From: Neotamlana laminarinivorans | Lineage (GTDB): Bacteria; Bacteroidota; Bacteroidia; Flavobacteriales; Flavobacteriaceae | Direction of reading: 5' to 3' | DNA: 64,000 nucleotides | NCBI RefSeq assembly: GCF_020523925.1 | Contig: NZ_JAJAPW010000001.1 | Span: 558,001-622,000 of the forward strand | Part shown: in pieces, positions 1-10,265 of the stretch | Layout of the letters: each line of letters opens with the position of its first letter | Position numbering within the stretch: position 1 is the first letter of the stretch | The notes under the pieces: generated by a model | What the model was told of the DNA's origin: nothing | Seen by the model: the letters and a program-made list of their open reading frames with translations, nothing else | Databases searched by the model: none | Program-made: the position numbers and the translations under genes

Positions 1-840
1 TGCGGTAATACTTTAACACCTTCAGCTGCAGTAATTACTGAAAATCCCGATCCTTTAACTTGTGAAGGCACTCGTACTTACACATACACTTATACAGATT
101 GTGCTGGTAATTCCGATACTTGGGCTTATGTTTACACTATCGATACACCGGCGTTTTCTGTTACAGATGCAGATGGGTCTTCAACTGTTAATTGTATTGA
201 TGATGCTACTGAAACTTTTACTTTACCTACAGTTACTGATGTTTGTGGTAATACTTTAACGCCTTCAGCTGCAGTAATTACCGAAAATCCCGATCCGTTA
301 ACTTGCGAAGGTACTCGTACTTACACATACACTTACACCGATTGTGCTGGTAATTCTGATACTTGGGCTTATGTTTACACCATCGATACACCGGCGTTTT
401 CTATCATTAATAATGCGGAAACTTCTACAATAGAATGTTTAACTGATGCAACTCAACCTACAGCTCCAACAATTACAGACGTTTGTGGCAATAATATTGT
501 TCCTGTAATCACAGAAAACACTGATCCAGAATGTGAGGGTGACAAAATATACACTTTTACATATACCGATTGTGCGGGTAATTCAGCACAATATGTGTAT
601 ACTTATGTTATAGATTATACTATTTCCCCAATTGTTCCTGCTAACGAAACATCAACAGTAAACGATCCTGATGATGCTGTTCAGCCTGATGCCCCAATTG
701 TTACAGATAATTGTGGAGAAAACATTATACCTGTTGTTACAGAGAATACGACACCTGAATGCGACGGACAAAAAATATATACATTTACTTATACCGATTG
801 CTCAGGAAATACATCTGTTTATACTTATACATACAACATT
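1..840 (+). repeat. Tandem HYR-like repeats, near-identical copies
   Basis: Four tandem units begin at about 1, 244, 484 and 712, with periods of 243, 240 and 228 bases. Each encodes CGN...ITEN.DP.C.G...YT.TYTDCAGN, a hyalin-repeat-like Ig fold with two cysteines. The first two units encode an identical stretch of 53 residues although the DNA differs at about ten positions, all synonymous. Confidence 0.8.
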
Positions 841-3800
841 GATGTAACCTCAACTTTAGAAATTGAAGATACAACAACAGTATCTTGTAGTGATGAAGCT
901 TTAAATTTTGATTTAAACGATTTAACTTCATTATCAAATGTTACTTTCGATTGGGTGATAACACCAAATTCCAATATAAGTGGTGCTAGTAATGGTAGCG
1001 GAACTTTGCTTAACGATACCATAAACAATATAAGTGGAACATCTCAAGATGTTATATATACAATTACACCATATAATTCAGATGGGTGCATGGGTAATAC
1101 TTTTGAAGTTTTAGTAACAATTAACCCCGAACCGTATAATAATTCAGCGCCTACAGATACTACTTGTAGCAACATAGCACTAAATCATAATTTAAATAAT
1201 GATGTTAATGTTTCTGGTAGTTCATTTAGTTGGGTAGCTACAGATAATCCTAATGTTACAGGTGAAACAACTACACCTACAACATCAAATATTATCACAG
1301 ATAATTTAATTAATGTTTCAGGAGCTACACAAACGGTAATATATACTATAACTCCAACAAGCAATTTAGGCTGTGTTGGTAATTCTTACATATATACTGT
1401 TATTGTAAGTCCTGAAGCTGTTCTTTCAGTTAATAAAATAGCTTTAACTGCAACCGATGGAAGTTATGACAGTGTTGGAGAAATTATTGAATATGAAATT
1501 ACTGTTGAAAATATTAATGAGGTTGAGGTTAGCAATATAACACTAACTGATGCTAATGCAGATTCAATTTCACCTGCCTCAGTAAGTTCTATTCCTGCTT
1601 TTGGATCGACAACTTTTGTAGTAACTCATAAAATTACTCAAACCGATTTAGATGCTGGAGAAGTTATTAATAGTGCATCGGTAACCGCTACGGATCCTTG
1701 TGGAAATGTGGTAAATGCAATCTCCAACGATCCAAGCACAACAGCTCCAAACGATAGTACAGTAACTCCTTTAATACAGTCACCTGAGTTATCATTATTA
1801 AAAGATGTTACTTTTAACGATGAAAATGGTGATGGTATACCACAAGCCAATGAAACGTTAACATATAATTTCACCATATCTAATACAGGTAATGTTAGTA
1901 TAACTAATATTAGCATAACCGATCCTTTAATTACTGTTAATGGCGGACCAATAGATTTAGCACCAAATACATCTGATAGTACAACCTTTGCAGGAATATA
2001 TACTATAACACAAGGTAACATAGATTCAGGTAGTGTTACAAACTCTGCTACAGCTACTGGAGCCGATAGTAATGGTAATTCAGTTTCTGATATATCAGAT
2101 GATCCTAGCGATCTAACAAACAGTGATATCGATGGTGATGGCGACCCTGATGACTCCACAATTTTTACTTTTGTTGAATCTCCTGAATTAACAATTTATA
2201 AAACTGGCGTGTTTATTGATGAAAACAGTGATGCTGTTGCTCAAGCAGGAGAAACAATTGTTTATTCTTTTAACGTAATTAATTCTGGAAATGTAACTAT
2301 TTCAAATATTTTAATATCAGACCCTCTTGTAACAGTTTCGGGCAGTGCTATAACTTTAGCACCTTTAGAAAATGATAACACTACTTTTACCGCCGTTTAC
2401 ACGCTTACTCAAAACGATGTAGATAATGGCAATGTTACTAATACAGCAACTGCATCTGGTACATCTCCAAATGGAACAACTGTTACAGACACATCGGATG
2501 ACCCAACAACCACAGATAGTAATGATGCCACAGTAACTGAATTAACTCAACAAGCACAAATATCATTATTAAAAACAGCTGTATTTAACGATGAAAACAG
2601 TAACGGTTTTCCTGAAGCTTCAGAAACCATAACTTATATTTTTACTGTTCAAAATACTGGTAATACTACTATTTCTAATATAACAATATCTGATCCGTTA
2701 GTTACCATAACAGGCGGACCTATAAATTTAACACCTAATGAAATAGATGACACATCATTTACAGCAACTTATGTATTAACCTTATCGGATGTTAATAATG
2801 GTGAGGTTGAAAACTCGGCTACAGTTACTGGTGAGGACTCTAATGGAGATACTATTACAGATGTATCTGATGATCCATCAAATACAACCAATACAGATAT
2901 TAATGGCGATGGTGACCCTGATGATATAACAATAACAACTCTAAATGCAAACCCAAGATTAAGTATAGAAAAAACAGGAATATTTAATGATGAAAATGGT
3001 GATGGATTTGCTCAAGTTAATGAAACTATAAGTTATATTTTCAACGTTACTAATATTGGTAATGTAACAATTTCTAATATTATGGTTTCTGATGCATTAG
3101 CTACTGTTTCAGGAGGACCAATTACATTAAACCCTAATGAAAACGACAATACATCATTTACAGCTACGTATAGCTTAACACAAGAAGATATTGATAATGG
3201 TAGCTTTTCAAATTCGGCAACAGTAACCGGTAACGATCCTTCTGGAACTTCTATTTCAGATACCTCCGATGATCCTAATAACACTGATAATATCGATTCT
3301 AACGGTGATGGTGAACCAGATGATGTTACTGTAACCGAATTACCTACTTCAAGCAGTATAAGCTTAACAAAATTAACTTTACCAGCTACAGATGGCTCTT
3401 ACAATACATTAGGCGAAATAGTAAGTTATGAATTAACAGTTACAAATACTGGTAACGTAACCCTATACAATATAATTGTTACCGATACTAATGCAGATTC
3501 TGGAAGTATAATTCCAGCAGTTATTACTATGTTAGCACCAGGAGATATTGCTACCGTTTCGGCATCTCATACAATTACACAAGATGATTTAAATGCCGGT
3601 TTTGTAAATAATTCAGCTTCTGTAACCAGTGATGATCCTTTTGGAGATGTAGCCACAGATATCTCAGATGATCCAGATAATCTTACTGATAATGATACCG
3701 ACGGCGATGGAGATCCTGATGATATTACAACTACAATTATAGAACAAGACCCAGCAATGGAACTGGAAAAAACAGCAATCTTTAACGATGAAAACGGAGA

Positions 3801-6800
3801 TGGTATTCCTCAAGAAGGAGAAACTATTACTTATAACTTTACAGTAACAAATACAGGTAATGTAATAATCTCAAATATTAGTATTACAGACCCTTTAATT
3901 ACAGTAAACGGTGGACCAATTACTTTAATGCCAGAAGAAATAAACAACTCTACATTTTATGGCGTTTATAATATTACGCAAGCAGATATTGATGCTGGTA
4001 GCATTACAAATACGGCAACAGCTACAGGGTTAGATACAACTGGTAATAATGTTTCAGATACCTCAGACGATCCTAATAACCCGACAGACAGCGACACAAA
4101 TGGAGATGGTGACCCTGATGATTCCACAGTTACAATCTTACAGAATGCTCCTGAGCTAACACTTTATAAAACAGGTATCTTTATAGATTCAAATGGAGAT
4201 GGTTTAGCTCAAGTGGGTGAATCCATTCAATATATATTCGATATTTCTAACACAGGAAATGTTACAATATCAAATATAACAATAACAGATCCTTTAGTTA
4301 ACGTTACAGGTGGACCAATAAGTTTAACTCCTGGTGAAACCGATAATACAACTTTTGTAGCTAATTATATTTTAACACAAAACGACGTTGATAATGGCTT
4401 TGTTATTAATACAGCTACTGCTAATGGAAATGCACCAAACGGCGACACCGTTACAGATACATCTGACGACCCTACAACAACTAATGATAACGACCCTACT
4501 AACACATCATTATCAAGAGAACCTAAACTTACCTTATTAAAAATAGGTGATTTTAATGATGAAAACGGTGATGGAATTCCTCAAGCAGGAGAAACTATTT
4601 TATATACATTTATAGTAAGAAATACCGGAAATGTTACGCTGTTTAATGTAGAAATAAATGACCCAATTGTTCCCGTTACTGGAGGTCCAATTGATTTAGC
4701 TCCAGCACAAACAGACTTTAGTACTTTTAGCGCATTATATACAATTTTACAAACAGATATAGATAGTGGGAATCTTACCAATACAGCAACTGCTACTGGC
4801 CAAGATATAGATGGAACCTTAACTACAGACGTAAGTGATTTCTCAGATGATCCTGATAACCCAACTAACGAAGATTTAAATGGTGATGGTGACCCTGATG
4901 ACCCAACTGTTACTACTCTAATAGGTAACCCTGAATTAACTCTTGAAAAAATTGGAATATTTAACGATGAAAATGGTGACGGAATTGCTCAAGTAGATGA
5001 AACCATCACTTATAATTTTACAGTAACAAACTCAGGTAATATAACAATAACCAACATTTCAATATCAGATCCTTTAGTTACTGTACTTGGTGGTCCAATT
5101 GATTTAGCTCCTAATACTTTTGATGAAACAACATTTACTGTTACTTATGCAATAACTCAATTTGATATTGATTCAGGAAATGTGGTTAATTCTGCTACAG
5201 CTTCCGGACAGGATCCTGATGGAAACACAATATCTGATAATTCTGACGACCCTAACAATTCATCTAATGTAGATGATAATAATGACGGTAATCCAGACGA
5301 TGATACTGTAACAACAATCCCTACTATTAGCAGTATTGCTATTACAAAAGAAGCATTAACAGCAACAGATGGTAATTACGATACTTTAGGTGAGGTTATT
5401 ACTTATAACATTATAATTACCAATACAGGAAATGTTACTTTAACCAATTTAGTAATTACAGACGATAATGCAGATGTTGGTAGTATTTCACCCTCAGCTA
5501 TCACTATTTTATTGCCAGGTGAATCGGTTTCAGTTTATGCTCAACACACCATAACTCAAACAGATTTAGATTTTGGTTCAGTTACTAACACAGCATTAGT
5601 TGAAGCTCAAGATTCTTTTGGAAATAATATTTCAGATGAATCTGATGATCCTAATAACTCAACAAATAACGATAATGATGGTGATGGTGATCCTGATGAT
5701 GCAACAGTAACTAGTATTAATCAAAATGCAAACCTATCTTTAACAAAAGCTGCAGATGTAGCACCAGATGGTGCTTGGGACACACTTGGTGAAATAATAA
5801 CTTATACATTAGTTGTTACAAATACTGGTAATGTAACATTAACCAACGTTATAATTACAGATGCCAATGCAGATGTTGGTAGCATTTCACCTGCAAATAT
5901 TAGCTCTTTACTACCAGGGCAATCTGTAAACATTACAGCTAATCACACTATAACCCAACAAGATTTAGATGCTGGTTTTGTTACCAACACAGCCAATGTA
6001 AATGCAGAAGCCCCTAACGGAGATTTAGTTTCAGATACTTCTGATGATCCAAATAACACAACAGATAATGATATTGATGGTGATGGCGATCCTGATGATA
6101 GCACAATAACAACCTTACAACAATCTGGAAGTGTAAGTATTGCTAAAACTGTTGATTTTGATACCTATGTAAATATTGGAGATTTATTAACCTACAACAT
6201 TACGGTAACCAATACAGGTACTGTTACGCTTGTTAACTTAATAATTACAGATCCAATTGCAACAATTACAGGGGCTTCAACTATTAGTTCGCTTGCTCCT
6301 GGTGAAATATTTATTACATCAGCAGAATATATAATTACCGCAGAAGATATTAATAATGGCTTAGTTGAAAACACAGCTTATGTAAATGCAACTATAATTA
6401 ATACAAGTAATAGTTTTGATGAAGATTCTGATGATCCAACAGATTCTACAAATATTGATTTAGATAACGATGGTGATTATGAAGATCCTACCGTAAGTAC
6501 TTTTACAGGGCTTTCAGACTTAAGTATTGAAAAAGTTGTAGATAATGCTAACCCTGTGGTTGGCGACCAAATAATTTTTACAATTACTGTTGCTAACGAA
6601 GGTACTGTAACTGCAAATAATATTATTGTTGAAGAATATTTACCTAGCGGATACGAATTTGAATCTTATATATCAACTTCAGGGGTATATTCAGATAATA
6701 GTGGTGAATGGATTATTCCTTCTTTAGAAGAAGGTGATGTTCAAATATTAGAAGTAACAGTTACAGTTTTAGGTTTTGGTGATTATTTAAATATTGCCAC

Positions 6801-7164
6801 ATTAGCAAGTTTTGAAGGTGCTACAGATACCGATTTGAGTAATAACTCTGATGATGTTGATACAACCCCAGAATGCCAATTTGTTTACAACGAGTTTTCT
6901 CCTAACGGTGATGGTGTAAATGAAACTTTATATATTGATTGTATTGAACGCTACCCAAATAACACCTTTGAAGTTTACAACCGTTGGGGTAATATTGTTT
7001 ACAAAAAACAAGGTTACACCAATACAAATGGTTGGGATGGTTTATCTAATGGTAGAGCAACTTTAGCTAAAGAAGCAGAGTTACCTGTTGGAACTTATTA
7101 TTATATTTTAAATTTAGGAGATGGATCCAAGCCTAGAGTTGGTTGGATTTATATCAACAGATAG
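1..7164 (+). CDS. Giant T9SS-secreted repeat adhesin (5' end outside window)
   Basis: The frame is open from the first base, so the N-terminus lies upstream and the visible part is about 2387 residues. In order it shows about four HYR-like modules of 76-81 residues with paired cysteines (1-840), two PKD-like Ig modules (about 850-1410), thirteen repeats of about 110-120 residues of the DUF7507/conserved-repeat type with the core TNTGNVTxxNxxxTD (1413-6500), one DUF11 domain, and a C-terminal type B sorting domain (NEFSPNGDGVNE, YNRWGN, GTYYYIL). Type B (gliding-motility-associated) domains direct export by the type IX secretion system. Linkers between repeats carry GDGDPDD loops that could bind calcium. 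The likely role is a cell-surface or released adhesin. The stop is followed by a long hairpin at 7193. Confidence 0.9.
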   Translation, partial: CGNTLTPSAAVITENPDPLTCEGTRTYTYTYTDCAGNSDTWAYVYTIDTPAFSVTDADGSSTVNCIDDATETFTLPTVTDVCGNTLTPSAAVITENPDPLTCEGTRTYTYTYTDCAGNSDTWAYVYTIDTPAFSIINNAETSTIECLTDATQPTAPTITDVCGNNIVPVITENTDPECEGDKIYTFTYTDCAGNSAQYVYTYVIDYTISPIVPANETSTVNDPDDAVQPDAPIVTDNCGENIIPVVTENTTPECDGQKIYTFTYTDCSGNTSVYTYTYNIDVTSTLEIEDTTTVSCSDEALNFDLNDLTSLSNVTFDWVITPNSNISGASNGSGTLLNDTINNISGTSQDVIYTITPYNSDGCMGNTFEVLVTINPEPYNNSAPTDTTCSNIALNHNLNNDVNVSGSSFSWVATDNPNVTGETTTPTTSNIITDNLINVSGATQTVIYTITPTSNLGCVGNSYIYTVIVSPEAVLSVNKIALTATDGSYDSVGEIIEYEITVENINEVEVSNITLTDANADSISPASVSSIPAFGSTTFVVTHKITQTDLDAGEVINSASVTATDPCGNVVNAISNDPSTTAPNDSTVTPLIQSPELSLLKDVTFNDENGDGIPQANETLTYNFTISNTGNVSITNISITDPLITVNGGPIDLAPNTSDSTTFAGIYTITQGNIDSGSVTNSATATGADSNGNSVSDISDDPSDLTNSDIDGDGDPDDSTIFTFVESPELTIYKTGVFIDENSDAVAQAGETIVYSFNVINSGNVTISNILISDPLVTVSGSAITLAPLENDNTTFTAVYTLTQNDVDNGNVTNTATASGTSPNGTTVTDTSDDPTTTDSNDATVTELTQQAQISLLKTAVFNDENSNGFPEASETITYIFTVQNTGNTTISNITISDPLVTITGGPINLTPNEIDDTSFTATYVLTLSDVNNGEVENSATVTGEDSNGDTITDVSDDPSNTTNTDINGDGDPDDITITTLNANPRLSIEKTGIFNDENGDGFAQVNETISYIFNVTNIGNVTISNIMVSDALATVSGGPITLNPNENDNTSFTATYSLTQEDIDNGSFSNSATVTGNDPSGTSISDTSDDPNNTDNIDSNGDGEPDDVTVTELPTSSSISLTKLTLPATDGSYNTLGEIVSYELTVTNTGNVTLYNIIVTDTNADSGSIIPAVITMLAPGDIATVSASHTITQDDLNAGFVNNSASVTSDDPFGDVATDISDDPDNLTDNDTDGDGDPDDITTTIIEQDPAMELEKTAIFNDENGDGIPQEGETITYNFTVTNTGNVIISNISITDPLITVNGGPITLMPEEINNSTFYGVYNITQADIDAGSITNTATATGLDTTGNNVSDTSDDPNNPTDSDTNGDGDPDDSTVTILQNAPELTLYKTGIFIDSNGDGLAQVGESIQYIFDISNTGNVTISNITITDPLVNVTGGPISLTPGETDNTTFVANYILTQNDVDNGFVINTATANGNAPNGDTVTDTSDDPTTTNDNDPTNTSLSREPKLTLLKIGDFNDENGDGIPQAGETILYTFIVRNTGNVTLFNVEINDPIVPVTGGPIDLAPAQTDFSTFSALYTILQTDIDSGNLTNTATATGQDIDGTLTTDVSDFSDDPDNPTNEDLNGDGDPDDPTVTTLIGNPELTLEKIGIFNDENGDGIAQVDETITYNFTVTNSGNITITNISISDPLVTVLGGPIDLAPNTFDETTFTVTYAITQFDIDSGNVVNSATASGQDPDGNTISDNSDDPNNSSNVDDNNDGNPDDDTVTTIPTISSIAITKEALTATDGNYDTLGEVITYNIIITNTGNVTLTNLVITDDNADVGSISPSAITILLPGESVSVYAQHTITQTDLDFGSVTNTALVEAQDSFGNNISDESDDPNNSTNNDNDGDGDPDDATVTSINQNANLSLTKAADVAPDGAWDTLGEIITYTLVVTNTGNVTLTNVIITDANADVGSISPANISSLLPGQSVNITANHTITQQDLDAGFVTNTANVNAEAPNGDLVSDTSDDPNNTTDNDIDGDGDPDDSTITTLQQSGSVSIAKTVDFDTYVNIGDLLTYNITVTNTGTVTLVNLIITDPIATITGASTISSLAPGEIFITSAEYIITAEDINNGLVENTAYVNATIINTSNSFDEDSDDPTDSTNIDLDNDGDYEDPTVSTFTGLSDLSIEKVVDNANPVVGDQIIFTITVANEGTVTANNIIVEEYLPSGYEFESYISTSGVYSDNSGEWIIPSLEEGDVQILEVTVTVLGFGDYLNIATLASFEGATDTDLSNNSDDVDTTPECQFVYNEFSPNGDGVNETLYIDCIERYPNNTFEVYNRWGNIVYKKQGYTNTNGWDGLSNGRATLAKEAELPVGTYYYILNLGDGSKPRVGWIYINR
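1413..6500 (+). repeat. Thirteen DUF7507-type repeats of about 350-400 bp
   Basis: Each unit opens with a strand such as PELTLYKTG or SSISLTK, then FNDENGDGIPQAGETI or ATDGSYDTLGE, the core NTGNVTISNI.I.DP, a Thr/Ser-rich strand with L.PGE.D.T.F...Y..TQ.D.D.G...N.A.A.G, and a linker SDDP...D.NGDGDPDD.TVT. Two subfamilies alternate (NDENGDG type and ATDG type). About ten linkers keep the acidic GDG.PDD loop. The units are diverged at DNA level, unlike the first two HYR units. Confidence 0.8.
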
Positions 7165-7192
7165 CCTTGATAAGTAATAAAAAACTTACAAC

Positions 7193-7231
7193 AAAAGAAT
7201 TAATTATCTTTGTATGATAATTAATTCTTTT
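7193..7231. terminator. Bidirectional hairpin terminator after adhesin
   Basis: A perfect 16-bp stem (7193-7208 with 7216-7231) flanks a 7-base loop, and the right arm ends in TTTT. It starts 28 bases after the adhesin stop and can end that transcript. Confidence 0.75.
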
Positions 7232-7263
7232 TACTTTTATAATTAAATCACCACAAAACTATT

Positions 7264-7968
7264 TTGAGAAAAATTAATGTTTTTAAAATTATATTCTTCA
7301 CTAGCTTTATTGTTTGTATTGTACTTAGTATAGTACTTAATAAAAAAGATTTAATATATATTGTACCTTTAGTATTATTTACTTTAGCTATTTTTTATAT
7401 TAGCGAAGCTCGTAAAAAATCAAATCCGCTTTATCTAGTTTCTTTAGGGTTTGTAACATGTACTAATGTTCTTTCTTTTTTAGATTATGACAAGTACTTA
7501 AACTACATTACAATTAGCGCTTCTGTATATATAACTGGATTTACATTAATTTTGAAGAAATATTTAAACAAAGGCCAGTTTAAAAAATTTTTATCGTTAC
7601 CTGTTTTTATTACTTCAACTTTTATAGTCTACTTATTTTATACTATAATGAATAACTTAACTAATTATATTTCTAATACTAAACTTCTATTTACAACTTT
7701 ATGTACAGTAAGCTTAATAGTTCATTTAGTTACTATAGCTGTAATTTATCTTAGCGATAAATATAAAAATGGTATAACCTTATTAACTTCTGGAATTCTT
7801 TTACTTGTACAATTATCTGTAAGTATAATGAATCAATATTTATATTTTAATAAAACATTTACTGTTTTAATAACTCTTACTCATTTTACTTCATTATACC
7901 TTTACACAAGGTTTATTTTAAAACCTATTGAGTTTAATTTAAATGATAGCGATAGCGACACTATTTAA
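7264..7968 (+). CDS. Multi-pass inner-membrane protein, unknown function
   Basis: This 234-residue protein has about eight hydrophobic segments and a short polar C-terminus. No family is recognised with confidence; the size and topology recall YhhN-like proteins, but the key motifs are not evident. It resembles the product at 17014-17745 along its whole length, with shared positions such as INIFD/INVFK near the start, a DYDKY/DFKKN region, KKYLNKGQF/KKFLNKGKF and NQYLYF/NEYLFY, so the two are paralogues. The start is TTG at 7264: no in-frame ATG occurs before the middle of the protein, and the alignment to the paralogue begins here. It converges on the DUF748 gene with only three bases between stops. 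Confidence 0.7.
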   Translation: MRKINVFKIIFFTSFIVCIVLSIVLNKKDLIYIVPLVLFTLAIFYISEARKKSNPLYLVSLGFVTCTNVLSFLDYDKYLNYITISASVYITGFTLILKKYLNKGQFKKFLSLPVFITSTFIVYLFYTIMNNLTNYISNTKLLFTTLCTVSLIVHLVTIAVIYLSDKYKNGITLLTSGILLLVQLSVSIMNQYLYFNKTFTVLITLTHFTSLYLYTRFILKPIEFNLNDSDSDTI

Positions 7969-7971
7969 ATT

Positions 7972-10056
7972 TTAGTTTTCATTTGTTACACCTTGAATTT
8001 TATATTTAATTTCAAAAACAGGTTGAGAACCTCTATTTTTAGGGTTAAATTTTTCTGGTGCTGTTACTTTTATACGTGTACTATCTGCGTAGTTTCTGTT
8101 TAAAAATGTTTCAATATCTTTTAAGCGCTTATTATCAAAATAATTTGATATTGAATCGACCTGTAACGAATCAACTTGTAATTGTTTTAATATTTCTTCC
8201 TTTTGTCTGCGTTTATCGTTAAAATAAACTAATTCAATATCTAAATTAGGTTTACTAGTTTCTAGTTTTCGTAAAAGTTTTAATTGGTGTTCTTTACCTG
8301 TTGTTAAAGTTGTATCTAAATAGGTATAATTAATTTCTTTTATATCGCTTGGATCAACATTTATTAAGTTTGATAATGCTCTGAAAGGCGAAGTGGCGGT
8401 TTTTAACAAAAAATTACCTAGTGTTTTCCATATAATTTTACGTAAATTTATTTTTGGGTCGTTTAAATCTCCTTTTACAGGAACATCCATATTTATTACG
8501 CCATCTTTATCTTTTAATATATAAAGTGCCACTTTTAAAGGTAATTTATAAAAAGCACTTTTACGTTTATTACCTATCTCTGCATTATGCACTATTAATT
8601 TATTTTCAAGGTTAAGTTTACCGGCATCAATATCCATATTTCCTTTATAGTACATATCTCCATAAAGAATAGGATAACCGGTATATTGCATTGAATATAT
8701 GTTTAAATCGCTTAACTGAAAATCTGAAATAACATAATCTACTTTCATATTCATGCCAGCATCATTAGGGTTAAAACCAATATTGGCTGCCAACTGTCCC
8801 CTTTTATTTAAAATCATTGAGGCTTTACCACTAACCCACTCTGATTGCTTATTTATGGGATCAATATCCATTTTCATTTCAGAAAATTCATAAGTAAATG
8901 GTCTGCGTTCTGTTGTATAATCTGTAAAATGAAACGTGCCACCATCTAAATGAATAGAATTAACAGAATATACAATGGGCTCAGTTTCTTGAGTAACCAA
9001 TGAGGAATCTGCCACTTGTTCTGGTGTATCCAATCCAAAAGATTTATAAAAATTATTAGAATCTTCATATAAATCAAAAGAAACATTAGGTTCTGTAAGT
9101 GTTATATTTCCAAAATTATAAACATATTTCATAGGTAGCATTTCCTCTATTGGGCAAATTAATTTTTTTGCTCCTAAAAAAGTTTTTCCAACAGAATCTA
9201 ACAATGCAAAATTAGAAACATTAGTATTTCCTCTTATAGATAAATTGTTTAAGTTATTTATGTTTCCTGTAATATCAATTTCTCCAGAAGCGGTTCCTTT
9301 AACCTGGCTTACCACTAAATAAGCTTCGGTGTATGGTTTAAACTGAGCTATATCTAAACTATCTATATTTACATGAAATTTATAATCTCCATTTTTTGAA
9401 TTGAAATTAGAATTTACACCAAAACTACCTCCATTATTTAATTTAAACGACGCATCCATATTACTAGCACCTCGTCCCCATTCTATATGCGGTAAAAAAA
9501 ACGATAAATTTTCAATAGTCTGGGTAACATTTAGTATTTTATCATTATACACTAATGTTCCTCCATTAAGCTTTAAATTTGAAAGATTAAATAACAAAGG
9601 TTCTGCTTTATCTTCTGCTACGAGCGTTGAATCTGATGTGTTATAAAATGTGATTAAATCGTCGAAGTTAAAAACAGAATCTTTTTGAGAAATATTTACC
9701 CATAAATTTTTAACGTTTAACTCTTCAACTACAACTTCTGAAGAAAAATATTTTAACATATCTAAATCTAGCTTCAAACTATCCAAAGACACGAAGGTAT
9801 CTTTATCGTTAGCTTCAAACATTTTAGCACCAACTAAATTAATGGTTGAAGTAAAATAATTTACCGAAACATCTTCAATTTTTAATCTGCGCCCAACCCA
9901 TTCTTTACCATTTTTCTCCAATTGGTTTTTAACAATGTTAGGAGCTAAAAAACCAACTATTATTAAAACAACAAAAACTATTATTATTAAAATAACAGCA
10001 ATTTTAAATAACTTTTTAGTTTTAAACTTTTTAGTTTTTTGGTTATTACTTTTCAT
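7972..10056 (-). CDS. DUF748/AsmA-like envelope protein
   Basis: About 694 residues with a single N-terminal membrane anchor (about residues 18-42, VILIIIVFVVLIIVGFL) and a large beta-rich periplasmic part. The order of motifs (LxLDSLKLDLDMLKYFSSEVVVEELNVKNLWVNI, then FHFTDYT, then the C-terminal KDGVINMDVPVKGDLNDPKINLRKIIW) fits the DUF748 family, which is related to AsmA/TamB proteins that bridge the envelope and affect lipid transport or outer-membrane integrity. ATG at 10056 (MKSNNQKTK) is preferred to the TTG ten codons upstream because the upstream codons add only hydrophobic residues before a basic stretch. It appears monocistronic. Confidence 0.8.
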   Translation of the reverse strand: MKSNNQKTKKFKTKKLFKIAVILIIIVFVVLIIVGFLAPNIVKNQLEKNGKEWVGRRLKIEDVSVNYFTSTINLVGAKMFEANDKDTFVSLDSLKLDLDMLKYFSSEVVVEELNVKNLWVNISQKDSVFNFDDLITFYNTSDSTLVAEDKAEPLLFNLSNLKLNGGTLVYNDKILNVTQTIENLSFFLPHIEWGRGASNMDASFKLNNGGSFGVNSNFNSKNGDYKFHVNIDSLDIAQFKPYTEAYLVVSQVKGTASGEIDITGNINNLNNLSIRGNTNVSNFALLDSVGKTFLGAKKLICPIEEMLPMKYVYNFGNITLTEPNVSFDLYEDSNNFYKSFGLDTPEQVADSSLVTQETEPIVYSVNSIHLDGGTFHFTDYTTERRPFTYEFSEMKMDIDPINKQSEWVSGKASMILNKRGQLAANIGFNPNDAGMNMKVDYVISDFQLSDLNIYSMQYTGYPILYGDMYYKGNMDIDAGKLNLENKLIVHNAEIGNKRKSAFYKLPLKVALYILKDKDGVINMDVPVKGDLNDPKINLRKIIWKTLGNFLLKTATSPFRALSNLINVDPSDIKEINYTYLDTTLTTGKEHQLKLLRKLETSKPNLDIELVYFNDKRRQKEEILKQLQVDSLQVDSISNYFDNKRLKDIETFLNRNYADSTRIKVTAPEKFNPKNRGSQPVFEIKYKIQGVTNEN

Positions 10057-10265
10057 AATAATTATAGTTTTCAATATAAATAACAATCTAAATTACCATT
10101 AGCAGCCCTAATAAAACCATAAAATAGATGAACTCATGTTTTACACATATAAATTAACTCGTTTTATAGACTAGAAATGTTAATATTTAAATATTAAAAC
10201 ATTTATTTTTTATTTAAAAAGTAAGGATTTTAATATAACTTAGACCAAAGCCAAAAATTTAAGTA

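Noticed and set aside
1-840. CRISPR-like or non-coding tandem repeat
   Set aside because: The units of about 240 bases are in frame and encode conserved Ig-like modules of the adhesin.
1638-2159. 173-residue minus-strand ORF within the adhesin
   Set aside because: It is the reverse frame of the repeats; similar minus-strand ORFs recur at the same repeat positions.
7205-7212. TATCTTTG resembling a -7 promoter box before the membrane protein gene
   Set aside because: It lies inside the stem-loop of the adhesin terminator and lacks a -33 box, so the hairpin explains it.
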